Of a stretch of 64,000 nt of DNA, positions 38,633 through 50,005 are shown in pieces. Every line of letters starts with the position of its first letter. Position 1 is the stretch's first letter. The translations under genes were made by a program, and so were the position numbers. The stretch is from Taenia hydatigena (Eukaryota > Platyhelminthes > Cestoda > Cyclophyllidea > Taeniidae), in assembly GCA_036345935.2 (NCBI GenBank), contig JADWOT020001862.1:81001-145000 (forward strand), written 5' to 3'. The notes below the pieces were generated by a model. It had not been told where the DNA came from. It was given only the letters and a program-made list of their open reading frames with translations, and ran no database searches.

Positions 38633-38854
38633 ACGAAAACAGTGAGCATAAGTTAAGGGCAGCCTTGTTTAATACGAAGCAAATAAGGTCTAAACAGGGT
38701 TGATGGTTACGATGATAACATCTTAGTGGCGAACCGGTCCAAATCCAAATGTAACGAAACGGATGAAATCCATCACAATATTCTGTTACGTATTCATTTG
38801 CTTCCATCTATCTACTGACACTGTAAACTACCCTTCTCCTCCATTACCTTTTAC

Positions 38855-39122
38855 TTGAGAATGTTGGATGTTTCTCGACATCTTTAGTGTTCCAAACGCA
38901 GGAGAGAAACCACGCCCTTCCACGACTATGTTTATATCGTCTTCGCGCCTACGAGGCACATTTAAAGAACCGCAACAGTTATCACTACCCTCATCATCAG
39001 TGTTCAAATTAACGGCGGCATTGGTGTCATACGTGTCTCCACTAAATTTTGATGAGACTCGCTCATTCAATCAAGCATTGCTACTGCTCTCCAGTCCTTC
39101 CCATGACAGCCGCAGGTCTCGC
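38855..39122 (-). CDS. Candidate internal exon with in-frame TGA
   Basis: The acceptor is strong (ctcctttgcctacttgcatgttag) and the donor is CAA|gtaaaa. Between them one frame is open for 89 codons except for a single TGA at 39071-39073. The product is hydrophilic, with DLRLSWEGLESSSNA before the TGA and SGDTYDTNAAVNLNTDDEGS and VPRRREDDINIVVEGRG after it. The overlapping plus frame (38868-39137) is also open, which weakens the strand call. The exon lies just right of the element copy 2 boundary, so its gene may have been broken by that insertion. Family unknown. Confidence 0.35.
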
Positions 39123-39404
39123 CTAACATGCAAGTAGGCAAAGGAGCGGAGACTCGAGCTCGTTAAAGGCCTTTGCTGATGGATATTAATTAAAGGAAAG
39201 AGGAGAAAGCAACACAATACGCACCGCTATTTGACCAACACCAGATCACATACGCACCTAGAGCAGACAACAAGCACTAGTTTTCTATTTGGCCCAAATA
39301 TCACGCCTGCATTGATGAAACGTATGCTCAATCACCTACTTCGCACATGCATTTATAGCACCAATAAGAAATAATTTTGACCAAAACAAATTGTCAAAAT
39401 GCAG

Positions 39405-39741
39405 TTAAATCTGGCAAACTTGTAAAAGACAAAGGCTCTATCAAAACATCTGATGTGAATTTTTCACACCTGGGAGTCGTCCATTGTAGGCGCTACGACT
39501 GCAAAACAGCGTTTTTAGAAGTGACACAAACTATAAAAGAGCTGCATTCCCTTATGCAAAATGACAAGGATGAGTGGCAAAGAAAACAGGAGGAAGATAA
39601 AGGTGAAAACTGTATAAAGGAGGAAAAAGGAGAGAAGGTTTTAAATTTTAGAGCTGCGAGAAGTAAATGATGGTCGCCTTTATGACGCGGCAAGGAAATG
39701 CCTAGAGGAGACATTGAAGATGCAGATAGTGCCTGGTTTAG
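39405..39741 (+). CDS. Candidate exon pair with 49-base intron
   Basis: Exon 39405-39602 (198 bases, acceptor gcag, donor AAAG|gtgaaa) and exon 39652-39741 (90 bases, acceptor ttttaaattttag, donor TTAG|gtagcc) are both phase 1 in and out. Joining them gives a continuous charged helix: IKELHSLMQNDKDEWQRKQ on one side, NDGRLYDAARKCLEETLKM on the other. Both lengths are multiples of three. The first exon also reads through to TGA at 39668, so the second could be chance. No family recognised; a helical, possibly coiled-coil cytoplasmic protein is the only inference. Flanking exons were not found. Confidence 0.42.
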
Positions 39742-41285
39742 GTAGCCATCCTAGGAGAGAAGCCATGGCGACATGACCGACATTTATTGAAGAGAATAAT
39801 GAGATCCAATGCCAGGTCACAGAAAAAGGCTACCGAATATCTTCGATTTCGCGTTATAGACGACATTACTTAAGTGTTTTGCATGCTTCATCACTTTGTG
39901 GTAACTTTTGCATGGGTGGCGCTGCAAGAAAACGGAGAAATGAAAAGAAAGAGGAGTGAGGGTCCTAAATTAGCCAAATTGACAAATGTCGATACTGTAA
40001 AGCGGGTACTATTTAACTAACGGGCAACGACTCTTTGCAGACCTGATTAAAACGAGGCCATTCTTTTGTTTAGCTCTAAGCCATTAAAATAATCGCAAGG
40101 CGTATCAAATCCATACTTCTGCATCGCCATTTAAACCATACCAATGGCACACTACGACAAAGATTACGTGAGGTCTGTCACCTAAACCTTGGAGTGTATG
40201 ATGGAGTAACCACATCTGAGTGCGTGTTTTGTTCACTTGCAAATGGGCTACTAGAACTCGCCATTGTTAAAACAAATTTGTTGAAGTTATTGTGTCCAAA
40301 ATGAAGATGAGGAGCAATATGCTGCTCCTCCTATTGCTGGACCGACTTCGCAAGCAGTTTTTAACTTGCTGGTATTATACAGTATAAGTTGAGAGTTTGT
40401 CTATATTGTCACAATTTTAAGATTTTCGCAGTTTTCCAAACGATGATGTGATATCAAACAATGACTGATAAAAAAAGAATTCAATTTAAATTATCCAAGA
40501 AAGAAGCGTTTAGTAAGATTTCGCTACAGACCTCGTCTGCAGGGGTCAACTTGATTTCAGTAGCCTTTTTTATTTGCGTTTAAGCGTTCGCACTGGGTGG
40601 ATGGATCGGATCGTCCTTGAATGCGTAAGGAAACATTATCAAGAAAGCGGGAGCAGAATCGATGGGAAAACTAATGTCAGTATACTAAAATAAGGAAAAG
40701 ATGGGTATTGAGCCTCATCGAACGTTTCCAATTAAAAGCGTGTTGACTCCGCAATGCTGTAGGTATAGTTAGGTAGAACATGATGAGGAAGCATTTGAAT
40801 GCACAGCCTAAGGCACCTAATTTTGAACAAACTGGACGTCTGTAGGACTACCGAATCTGCGAAGTCGGTTTCCAGGGGAGACTAGTGAATGCCTTTTCAC
40901 TCAAAGCATTAGTTCTGAGCAGCTAAATACCTTTGTCGTCGTTTTCACAGGATACGGGACCACATTGGGTCTCTGCCGCTGCACTATGTCGAGACGAGCT
41001 GACTCTCATGCCCTGTCACCAGCTAAAAGCCCTACTGTATGCATAGTATGCATCCCACCTAGGTGTTATCTAAATCCATTTCCTGGTTAATCGCAAAACG
41101 TCTCAGATCGGACATATTTGCAACCATGTTCCTGCCATTGTATTTTTTACTTTAAAACACGGATTGACCATAACAAAATTGTAATCGATTAAGAGAGCTT
41201 GGAGGAGGATGTATTTTTTAGAAAGCGGACTCTTGAGGACCAACCTTTATTTTCCTACAAATTTAAAGGCCCCATGGAAAAAAAC
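39742..41285. other. No recognised gene
   Basis: No supported exon or repeat pair was seen here. Confidence 0.4.
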
Positions 41286-42300
41286 TGCAGAAGATACTGT
41301 GGTCATTTGAAATGAAATGCAATTCGTATGTTCGAACAGGTCTTTAGAATTAGGATCTTTCTACAGGCGCATAAAATGAAAGCAAATACTTAAAGATGCA
41401 GAGTTTAACTTGCTTACTTACTTGGTTCTTATTTTGGGAGAATCCAGCTGATTCGGAGGTTTAGAACATGTGGATGACCGGCTTTGACTTTAATAAGGCT
41501 GCTCTTTAAAACAGCGCAAAGGGAAAAATACAGAAGATTGTTTGCTATAGTCCACTTCCAAACAAGGATACATTCAAATTCTAGGATGCAAAGTTAAATG
41601 CTCCACACTGCAAGCAAACTCAGCAAATGAACTAAGCAATTATAAAAAATGGTTTAAAAACCTAGGCTGTTGTTCTTGGGGTTAGGCTAAGGATTTGATG
41701 AATCGCAGACTTATCGAACAATTCCCTTAAAACTGCGATTAGTAAGAAGACAGTGAAGTAGAGGCTGTGCTACAGTCTCGCACTCGAACTACGAGCTCGT
41801 CGTAAATGTAGCCATGTTCTCATCATCGTGTAAAGCATCCGGAAATCACACATGAAAATAAGGAATGGACGGTCGGGACAGGGAAGGGAAAGATTTGTGA
41901 ATCAAGCAGTCAACGCTACAAAGTGCGAGAACATGATTTAAGGCAAATGCGTGAAGTTCATTGCATCTGATCAAAACTGCACATGTGACCATAAACAGCG
42001 AAGCAGGGAACCGTTTCAACGTGTACTTCTGCATGAGTGACAGAGGAGTTCAGAAGGGAGGTTCTATCGGTTTTGTTCTGTAGGAGGTGTGAGGTCACCT
42101 GATTCGCATACCAATGCAGTATGCTACTACCTTCAACTCAATAGTGCCTAAAAGAAGTAAAGTCTTTTCGTCCCTTTTACAATTTGGGCTTTGTTTGCAG
42201 AAATAAGGGCCAAATAAAATTGTGAGAGTAAGCGATTCACGGACACTAAATTTGCAATAGTACAAAGTGCAGCATCAAAAATCTTCATAATTTCGCTAGC
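41286..42300 (+). repeat. Direct repeat Z, left copy
   Basis: Matches 48972-50005 along its length: aggcgcataaaatgaaag, gagaatccagctga, ttctcatcatcgtgt, gagtgacagaggagttcagaag, and acctgattcgcataccaatg. The right copy has an extra stretch of about 100 bases near 49560-49660. No coding domain was recognised. The two copies flank the ten-exon gene. Confidence 0.7.
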
Positions 42301-43194
42301 AGCGACGGTCGCTCTAGTGTTGGTTTCATCGGCATACAAGAACTATCGCGGGTACAAAAGACAAGGGGTTGTTAACAAAGGTGGCAGTGAGGCTTGTAGC
42401 TTCGACGCATTTAGTGTGTAATCTGGCATTGACTCTAAAATTGCGCATTTTTATATGCACCTGTGTTATATGCACCTGTGTAACGGTTACACATGAAGTA
42501 AGTGACCCAGAATAGTGGCATCGCTAATAGCCGCTATCCATCTGCAATTGTTAAGTCTGTTTGCGATCTGAATGGGCGCAAATTGGACTGCATTGATAGC
42601 TAATTTGAAGTGGTCCTAGCATGAGCAGCATCCTCTTAAGACGCTAGCTGAAACCCTTCTTCAAATCACCACTTCCATTTAATAATTAGTGGTTTGCAGA
42701 TTGTGTGTGCTGCGAAGCACTTCTTATTCCATGATGGAATTTACCCCTTCAACAGTCCACAGCATCCCATCCCGTGTTTCGAATCTTCACTTAGCCAACG
42801 AAAATGGTTTCTAACTGTAGTGACAATTGTATTCAGAATATGCTGATGGGCAGTGGGGAAATTAACTCAGCCTGTGCAGAATGGTAGCTATATTTTGGTT
42901 TCGCATACTTAAGCTTCGACCATAAAGATTAATTTAAGCAAACATATTGAGATATGGATTTTATTTGACTTTAGCAGCTAAAGTTTAGTGAGTCGACATT
43001 GATCTCGACACATATTTCATATACCCACAAGGTTCTAGTGGGTCTTAGTATGAGAACACAACTCCACCCACGTCGTCACCTCACAACACTGAATTTCTTT
43101 AAGGCAACCCACAACTGCTGGTGCTCGTGACACATATGCACTGGGTGAAAATGTCATTCCACCTTTCTATTGATGTTGCCCTTAGACACAGCTT

Positions 43195-44110
43195 ACGGAT
43201 GTGAAGAACCCCCATCTTAAGATCGCAGCTATTGCACACTCTCGAGAAGAAACAGAAAGCACGGGATTTCTATACGCCTAACCTTGCCTAAAGTCGTTTG
43301 TGAAGTTTTGGCAAATGTGGGACAAGACTAATTCTGAGAGTATAAATGAGAGAGAAGAAAAATTAGTTGCAATGCATTAAGGCAAGGTGATGAACGGGCT
43401 CCACTGACTAGCGTAAACTAAGTGACTCCATCACCGGTCACTGTCTCGCCTTGTGTACTTCTGTAACATGTTAAGCGAAGAGATAGAAGTCCCAGCACCG
43501 AGTACTTGAAAGAAAGCGCAGAGACCTGGTTGATATCAAGCAACACGGTAGACGATTTATTTGAAACATCAGTCTACACTGCTATGTGCTTCCTCTTTAT
43601 CAGTGAAATTTTCAAACGATGGTGTCTGACACACTCGGGTGTCTTGAATGCGAAATGACTTCGGATGAAGAGGGCTAGTAGGCCGCAGCCCCACTGAAAC
43701 TGAGACTAGACCGTTTTTTGAAGTCTACGAATTATATTACTTTTAGATATGAAGGAGTTTATTCTGCCAGCATTAATGACTTTGGGTTTTGGTGAATTGG
43801 CTTTGAAAGTCAGGCATTTTGCACTTTCTGCGCCAACGCATCCTTACCCCAATGACCTATTTTTTAGAAGACCGAGACTGTTTCTCGCGTTGATGGCACA
43901 AATAAATGAAACCGAAATGTCACGCTGCAACGCCCGTTGACAGTGCAGCCAGTCGCAGCCTAATAAACTTGCAGATGTGAATAAGCGCAATCTTGAGATT
44001 GCAACTGTCGCACACTCCAGAAAATGAATTAGAAGTAATAGGAGCTCACACCACGAAACCTTCTCTTAATCGTTTTTGGAGTACTGACTTCAAGAAGACA
44101 TGAATGGAGA
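43195..44110 (+). repeat. Small direct duplication
   Basis: 43195-43330 (gatgtgaagaac..atcttaagatcgcagctattgcacactc) resembles 43968-44110 (gatgtgaataag..atcttgagattgcaactgtcgcacactc). The interval between them has no supported gene; the 63-codon frame at 43749-43940 has no splice or promoter context. Confidence 0.5.
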
Positions 44111-44712
44111 AAATATTTACAATCGCATATGATAGAAGCCTCAAACCACATCGCTCGTTCAACGATATGATAAATGCTTACGGATATGGTAAAACCAAAG
44201 CAGTCACTTCACTGACATTTTGTGCGTAGTTTATGCAGTCTCATCACCTGATGGTCTGTTAAATCCCACTTATCTCAGCACATTTACTCGCATGAACGAG
44301 ATTTTCAACGGACGGTGCTTAAAAGGGGTAAAAATAGGCCTGCTTGAAGTCAGTTCACACAAGGGTACAAGCAACGATAACAAGCAGTGCTCACTTACAT
44401 GTAAGATTATTCAATTTAAAATTCCCCACCTTAAATATCAATCCGCCTTAGTGCACACCTCCTCCTAATCAGCACATTTTTTATGCAACTGCCTTTCAAT
44501 TTCTAGTCATATGACATCGCAATGAATCCTACGTTGGTATGATGAGGCGACGTTCCTCTACCTCAGTACATTAAAAAACTAAGCTAAATCTATCCACATT
44601 GCTCAGATACAATGAATGAACAAGGCGTTTATGGCTTTCGTGCTCACAAATCTGCCTCTTCGCTAAAGCACGGTGACTTCATAGTTGTGGCGATTTTGTT
44701 GCAATAGGAGAT

Positions 44713-44753
44713 CCAATCAGCCTTACAAGGTCAGTGTGGGACGTGTATAAATT
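44713..44753 (+). promoter_or_regulatory. CCAAT and TATA elements of the ten-exon gene
   Basis: CCAAT lies at 44713-44717 and TATAAATT at 44746-44753. The ATG follows at 44787, which would leave a 5' untranslated leader of only about 10 bases if transcription starts 25-30 bases past the TATA box. Confidence 0.55.
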
Positions 44754-44786
44754 CGCAAAAAAGCACGAAGGGAATAGATACAAATC

Positions 44787-47110
44787 ATGCTGGAAGTGAT
44801 TGTGGCACTACTGTGTACAGCTCAATGCTCAGGTATGCTTCTTCTTCATTTCCTCATTTCTGGTCCCCTTCTCTGTTTGCCTCTCCTCTATTTTGAAAAA
44901 GTGTCAGTGCCAAGATAAAAGGAGTGTCCTAATGACTTTCCCTTTAAAGGCGAAACAGGCCCTAAGTTGTGGGGTTCCCGTGTTGTTGGGAAGCCGTTCG
45001 GAGTCTCATATCCGTTAGAGTACGAGTACAAGAAGAACTATGTAAGTGGGATACTGTATTTTAATGGGTACACAATTTTGAAACATGCATAATAAAGTGC
45101 ATTTTGGGTGCATACAGGTCGAGATTAACATTGTGCTGATTGGTCACAGTGTTTCAGTATTACTTTTGTTTCATTTAGTTTCCAGTAGTGCACACCCCAA
45201 CAGCTGTCCTCAAGATGTTTATCAAGTGTTACAGGTGTGTGGCCTATGACAAATATTGGGGTAGTCCCTGTTATTGGAGCGAAGGTAAGCTCACCTCCTC
45301 TCACTACTCCATATTTGATCACTATTTTATTCATTCCAATCCTTTTATTTCTCAATACACTTATCAGATATCAGACACCTAGCATTTTACTAGGCAATGT
45401 CACCCAAAATGTAAGCAGACTGTTTAGCTTGCTAGTTGCAAAAATGGAACACATCACACCTTAAAAAGAAAGAAACCGTCGCACCCTGGATGATTGTAGC
45501 ATGCAGTATTGGATGTAAACCAGTCAAAATGCAAATTGGCATTTGACCAAAGAGAAGTCAATTTGTGGTCCAAATAAATGCATTTTCTGTGTCTTCCATT
45601 CACTAGCATTGTTTTTATTCTAGAAAAAGCCAGCCTCACTATCAAAGACGTGACTAAACAAGAAAAGATTGAAATTGTAGACTTTGGTAACTATCCGAAG
45701 CTGATATCAACCACATACTTTGTGCCAAATTGCAAGTTTCCAGCGCCCAAACCAGGTATCACACTATTTACCACGCATTAGCAGTCCAGTCATTGAAATT
45801 CCTAGAAGCGATTCGAGATAGGCAACGCATCTTTCTCTGTTCGAATGTTAGGTGGTGTGGATCTAATGACGTCGTTCCCATTTTCGCGGTTTGTCAAAGG
45901 GCGGCGGTATTTTTACGTAAATTTTGGTGTTCAAGGAGCAAAGGGCAATGGATTGGTAGGCTGTTCAGTTTCCAGACAATCTATTGCTCATTTTTACATA
46001 TTTTCTGCAGTACTTTTTGGTTAAGTATTGCATGTATTCTAAAATAGGCCATACTTTACATAAGTGAATCGAGAAGTTGCATTTGGAGAGGGACTAAGCT
46101 CCTACACCAAGGCCACTTCTCCTGCAGTAAGTCCTAAAAATCTGTGCGCTAAGAGAAATTTTATGGACAATTATTTTGCCAATGAAGAAGCTCAGATAAT
46201 AAAAGAAGGCAAAGTGAGGAAGCAAACATTTTCTCTCATAGGTCTGCACGCAAAACTCGCGGCCCTATTTGAAATATTCTTTGTATTTGCCACAACTTAA
46301 TGCACCTTTGCCATCATGGATCTTTGTTCTTAATTTCGTCAGTCAGCATGATGGAAGACAAGACCTTGGATTTGAGGATATTTTACGGAATATTCTTCCC
46401 ACGGATCGACGCTAAAAATGACACTTTCATGTGGGAGACAGAAGTATCGCGTTTGACAGTGACCGTCGATTACACACAGAGTGGAACATCACCTGAAGTG
46501 GAGGAATGCAAACGTAAGCCTCGCAAGCATGTAACTTCTCTCAGGTGATCATTTTCTAAGTGAGCCGTTCCACTCGACTTTACTGCAATTCATGCTGTCC
46601 ATGATTGTCTTTAGGCCCTACCACCACTTGCCTAAAGATTCAAGATCTTTATGTCGCGCTCTGCATTTTAGGCTATGGAGGACCACAAAGTGAGTTTGCC
46701 AGTAAATATAGCACGTAATGGATTCAGAATGACGTGAGGAAAGTCCTTGTCAATGCACCGTCCTTATTTGATATCATCTGCAAAGTACTTTACTTAAGCC
46801 AAAGCTTCGTGAAATTTAGATAATTAGCCACAAATATGCCTCAAAACCAACAACTTAAGCAATCATGTGGCAACCTCACAATTTTGATTCGTCAATCCTA
46901 ATGGTAATAAGTGCGATTCATGCAATGTTTGCTTTAGGAGCTACGACCACGGCAGCACCCATAAAACCATTACCAGACTCGAAGCCCTACTTGGGTAAGC
47001 GCCAATATGGCAAAGCTACTACTTTTGTGTTAGCTCCTGGCAAAGAGGGTAGTAAATTCTGTTGTTCCGTTCCAGTCAAGTTACCAAAACTACCACTGAT
47101 GCAAAATTGA
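44787..47110 (+). CDS. Putative secreted protein from ten exons, incl. microexon
   Basis: Exons in order: 44787-44832, 44950-45041, 45179-45284, 45624-45755, 45852-45955, 46048-46126, 46343-46513, 46672-46689, 46938-46994, 47076-47110. All have GT-AG borders, phases agree throughout, and the sum is 840 bases (279 residues plus TGA). The start MLEVIVALLCTAQCS is a likely signal peptide ending at the first splice. Landmarks are GKPFGVSYPLEYEY, a cysteine cluster FIKCYRCVAYDKYWGSPC (Ly6-like spacing at its start only), VDFGNYPKLISTTYFVPNCK, FVKGRRYFYVNFGVQG, and a basic Pro-rich tail with APIKPLPDSKPYLG. Exons 4, 7, 8 and 9 are symmetric, phase 1 at both ends; the eighth is 18 bases. The sixth exon is the weakest (another frame is also open). 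No family recognised; the pattern recalls secreted microexon genes of flatworms. Confidence 0.58.
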
Positions 47111-48189
47111 GTGAAAATTGCCAGCATCGGAGCACCTGCGGAGACCACACCTAAATGCGCATCTCACAGCAATTCTTTGATTTTTATTTTAAACGCACAA
47201 CTGCTAAACACTTTGCCTTTAGCTTGCGATCCTCTTTGCGCCATGACCTCACCTTGGTTCTTTTGCATCTCTGAACAATCTGACATGCTATGAGCCCACT
47301 CTTGTTCAGTTATTACATTCACGCACAACATTCTTCGTAGAACAATGGGAGATTGTGTTTATGGTAATTAACTGCTGCTCTTGTAATTGAACAGCAACGT
47401 CGTATGGTAAGTTGACACATTGGGCTTTATTTGGACGTCACCGTCACGTTGGCAACGTTAACTTTCCTGGATTTTTAAACACGTGCTATTACTCCTGATC
47501 TTAACGATCGGTGGTTGCATAGTAAATAGCGCTTGCAATGACCGGCGTCCCTTCATTTCCCTCTAAATGGTTAAATATATGTTCATTCTAAAAACGCTAC
47601 TCATGTAAATCTATTTGTTACATTGAAACCTTTTTGGTTTCCAACAATAGGATAAATGGCAAAATGACAGTACGGATGCAGCAGCCTTCTGCATTGCTTT
47701 GTTAGACTTAAGAGCAATCTACTCACCGTTTTCTGGGAGTCCAGATTAAACAATGTCTTTATTTTAGTTGTGCTTAGATTGCCGTTGGTCCTGGTGCACA
47801 TAGGAAGGTGGTGATTCTTCATACAGCTGCAATAACTTTTCTTCATAAATGTGTGCTCCATTTTTTCTGCCTAACTTTGTAATCTTTTCTACCAAGAAGA
47901 CTCATTTCATTGTTCGCTACATTATATTTGTGTATACCTGCTATGCACTGTTGCATAGAGAAGGGTAAAGTTCTGCACTGGGCGGTTGCGGTGACATAGC
48001 AATCTACCGCTGTTGATGTCATGTAGAGCAAAATTGCCAGCATTGAAAGAGACGTAGGAGCTGGTGTGTGGCAACATTTGATTCCCCCTTAGATAAGAAA
48101 CACAGGGTTTTTTGCAAATCACAATATTTTCCAGGAAGACGGGAAGACAAGAAGGTGTAATGGGAAATGACAAATCCATTATCTCTCCC
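47111..48189. other. No firm gene; weak minus-strand model
   Basis: A weak minus-strand model exists: ATG at 47861, exon to 47727 with donor ACG|gtgagt, a 38-base intron, exon 47630-47688, a 33-base intron, and a short end exon. The introns are extremely short and the product is unknown, so it is not listed as a gene. Nothing else was seen. Confidence 0.3.
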
Positions 48190-48960
48190 ACAACACAGAA
48201 CTCAAGTCCTTACCATCGATCACTCACTCATTGCTGTCTCTTTTCCCTCTCTATATCTGCCACACTCTACATTACCACTAAAAACACGCGCTCATCATTG
48301 GTTGTTCATCGACTGATAAAAGTCTCCTTTCTCGCTCTCTTCTCCTCGCTCACCAACTCCACCCCCGCTAAACACACGTGCTCCACATCGATCCTTCAAC
48401 TACTGCTAATCGTCTCCTCTCTATTTCTTTATCTCTCTCTCTATCACCTTTCTTCGCCAATGAAAGCACGTGCCGATTAACAACCATTCGCACAATGCTG
48501 AATTCCATCTTGACAACTTACTTTATTATTCTCACTTTCTCTCTCCAGTACCAATGAAATTTCGTGCTCAGCATCAATAATTCACCCAATGCTAATTGCC
48601 TCTTCTCTCGCTCTTTATCCCTCTCTATCACCCTCCTTCGCCAATGAAATCACGAGCTCAGCATCGATCAATTGCACAATGCTAACTGTCTCACCGTCCA
48701 TTGCTGATACAATCTCATTCTCAACATCGGTCGTTCATTTATTGCCAATTTTCTCTCTCTTTATCCCTCTCTCTATCACCCTCGATTCAAATGAATTTTT
48801 GTACTATGCATTACTTATTCACACAATATTAAACTACTCCTCTCTCTCCATCTCTCTCCCTTCCTCCATTGCCAACGAAATCTAGTGACTAGCATCGGTC
48901 ATTCGGTCAATGCTAACTGTCTCTTCTCTCTACTTTTTATCTCTTTCACAATCCCCTTCA
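48190..48960 (+). repeat. Minisatellite, period near 90 bp
   Basis: About eight diverged units, each with a CT-rich half (tctctctttatccctctctc) and a half like ccaatgaaatcacgagctca followed by gcatcgatcaattgcacaat. Unit anchors fall at about 48281, 48371, 48461, 48555, 48645, 48708, 48790 and 48873, giving spacings of 90, 90, 94, 90, 63, 82 and 83. Open frames across it (48112-48480, 48589-48885) are by-products of the repeat. Confidence 0.7.
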
Positions 48961-48971
48961 TGAAGCGGCAC

Positions 48972-50005
48972 CGCAGAAAATGTTATGATCATTTGAAGTA
49001 GGGTTTAAATCGTGGATTTGAACAGTTTTTTAAATTAAAATTTTTACATAGGCGCATAAAATGAAAGTAAATGCTAAAAGGCGCAGAGGCAGACTTACTT
49101 ATTAGGCTCATGTTTTGAGAGAATCCAGCTGACCTGGAGGTTTGAACACGTGGACGACCGGCAACGACTTCAATTAAACTGCTATTTAAATAGCGCGACA
49201 AGAATGAGGAAGACTGTTTTCTTTAGTTTACTTCCGAGCAAGCACGCATTCAACTTCCTGACTTCAAGGTTAAATGCTCTTCAACACTGTAAGTAAACTC
49301 GGCAAATGGACAAATAAATTACAGAAAATGGTTCAAAAGCTTGAGTTAAGGCTAGGGTGTGCACGAATCGCAGAATCATTTGGCATTTCCCTCTAAACTG
49401 TGATTATTAGAATGCAAAGGAAGTATGGGTTGTGATACAGCTTAGCGAAGCCAGGTGGGTAAAATGCAGGGCGAGATCACCAGTACAAAGCACCTACACT
49501 CTGACTTCACTGTAAATGAGGCTACGTTCTCATCATCGTGTGAAACATCCAGAAATCAATTAGGAAAGGAAAAATTCAGTCGTGGAAAGAGAACACCACT
49601 ATCATTATAGGAGGGTATTAGTGGGGTAGCAAAAGATAGAATAAACGATTGGGACGCAAGGGAGAAAGATTTGTGAATTAAGCAGTCAACGTTGCAAAAC
49701 GCGAGAACATGATATAGGGCAAATCTGTGAAGTTTATTGCCGTCCTATCGGTCACTTCTGCATGAGTGACAGAGGAGTTCAGAAGAGAGATTCTATTGGT
49801 TTCGCCCTGAAGGAGGCATGGGGTCACCTGATTCGCATACCAATGCGGTATGCTACTACCTTTAATTCAGTAGTGCATAGAGAGAGCAGTCTTGTTCCCT
49901 TTTATATTTTAGGATTTGTCAGCAATTATTGACGCCTAATTAAGTTGCGAATGTAAGCAATTTGCGGATACAAAGTTGTCAATAGTACAAAATGCGGTAT
50001 CGAAA
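48972..50005 (+). repeat. Direct repeat Z, right copy
   Basis: Second copy of the 41286-42300 repeat, about 7.7 kb downstream in the same orientation, immediately after the minisatellite. Confidence 0.7.

Larger units (their letters stand above)
29648..38705 (+). mobile_element. Degraded Ty3/gypsy-like element, copy 2
   Basis: Direct copy of 1637-8450, 28 kb away and in the same orientation. It is longer because of two segments absent from copy 1: about 32515-33675 and about 36820-38165. It lacks the internal duplication and the downstream tandem unit of copy 1. Homology ends near 38705 (tctaaacag..tgatgg). Either this is a dispersed insertion of one family or an old segmental duplication later modified. 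Nothing suggests intact long terminal repeats or open frames. Confidence 0.72.

Noticed and set aside
48112..48885. Ser/Leu-rich open frames 48112-48480 and 48589-48885
   Set aside because: They are produced by the CT-rich minisatellite units.
48190..48960. CRISPR-like array
   Set aside because: Units are diverged along their whole length, with no conserved repeat and variable spacer, in a eukaryotic context.
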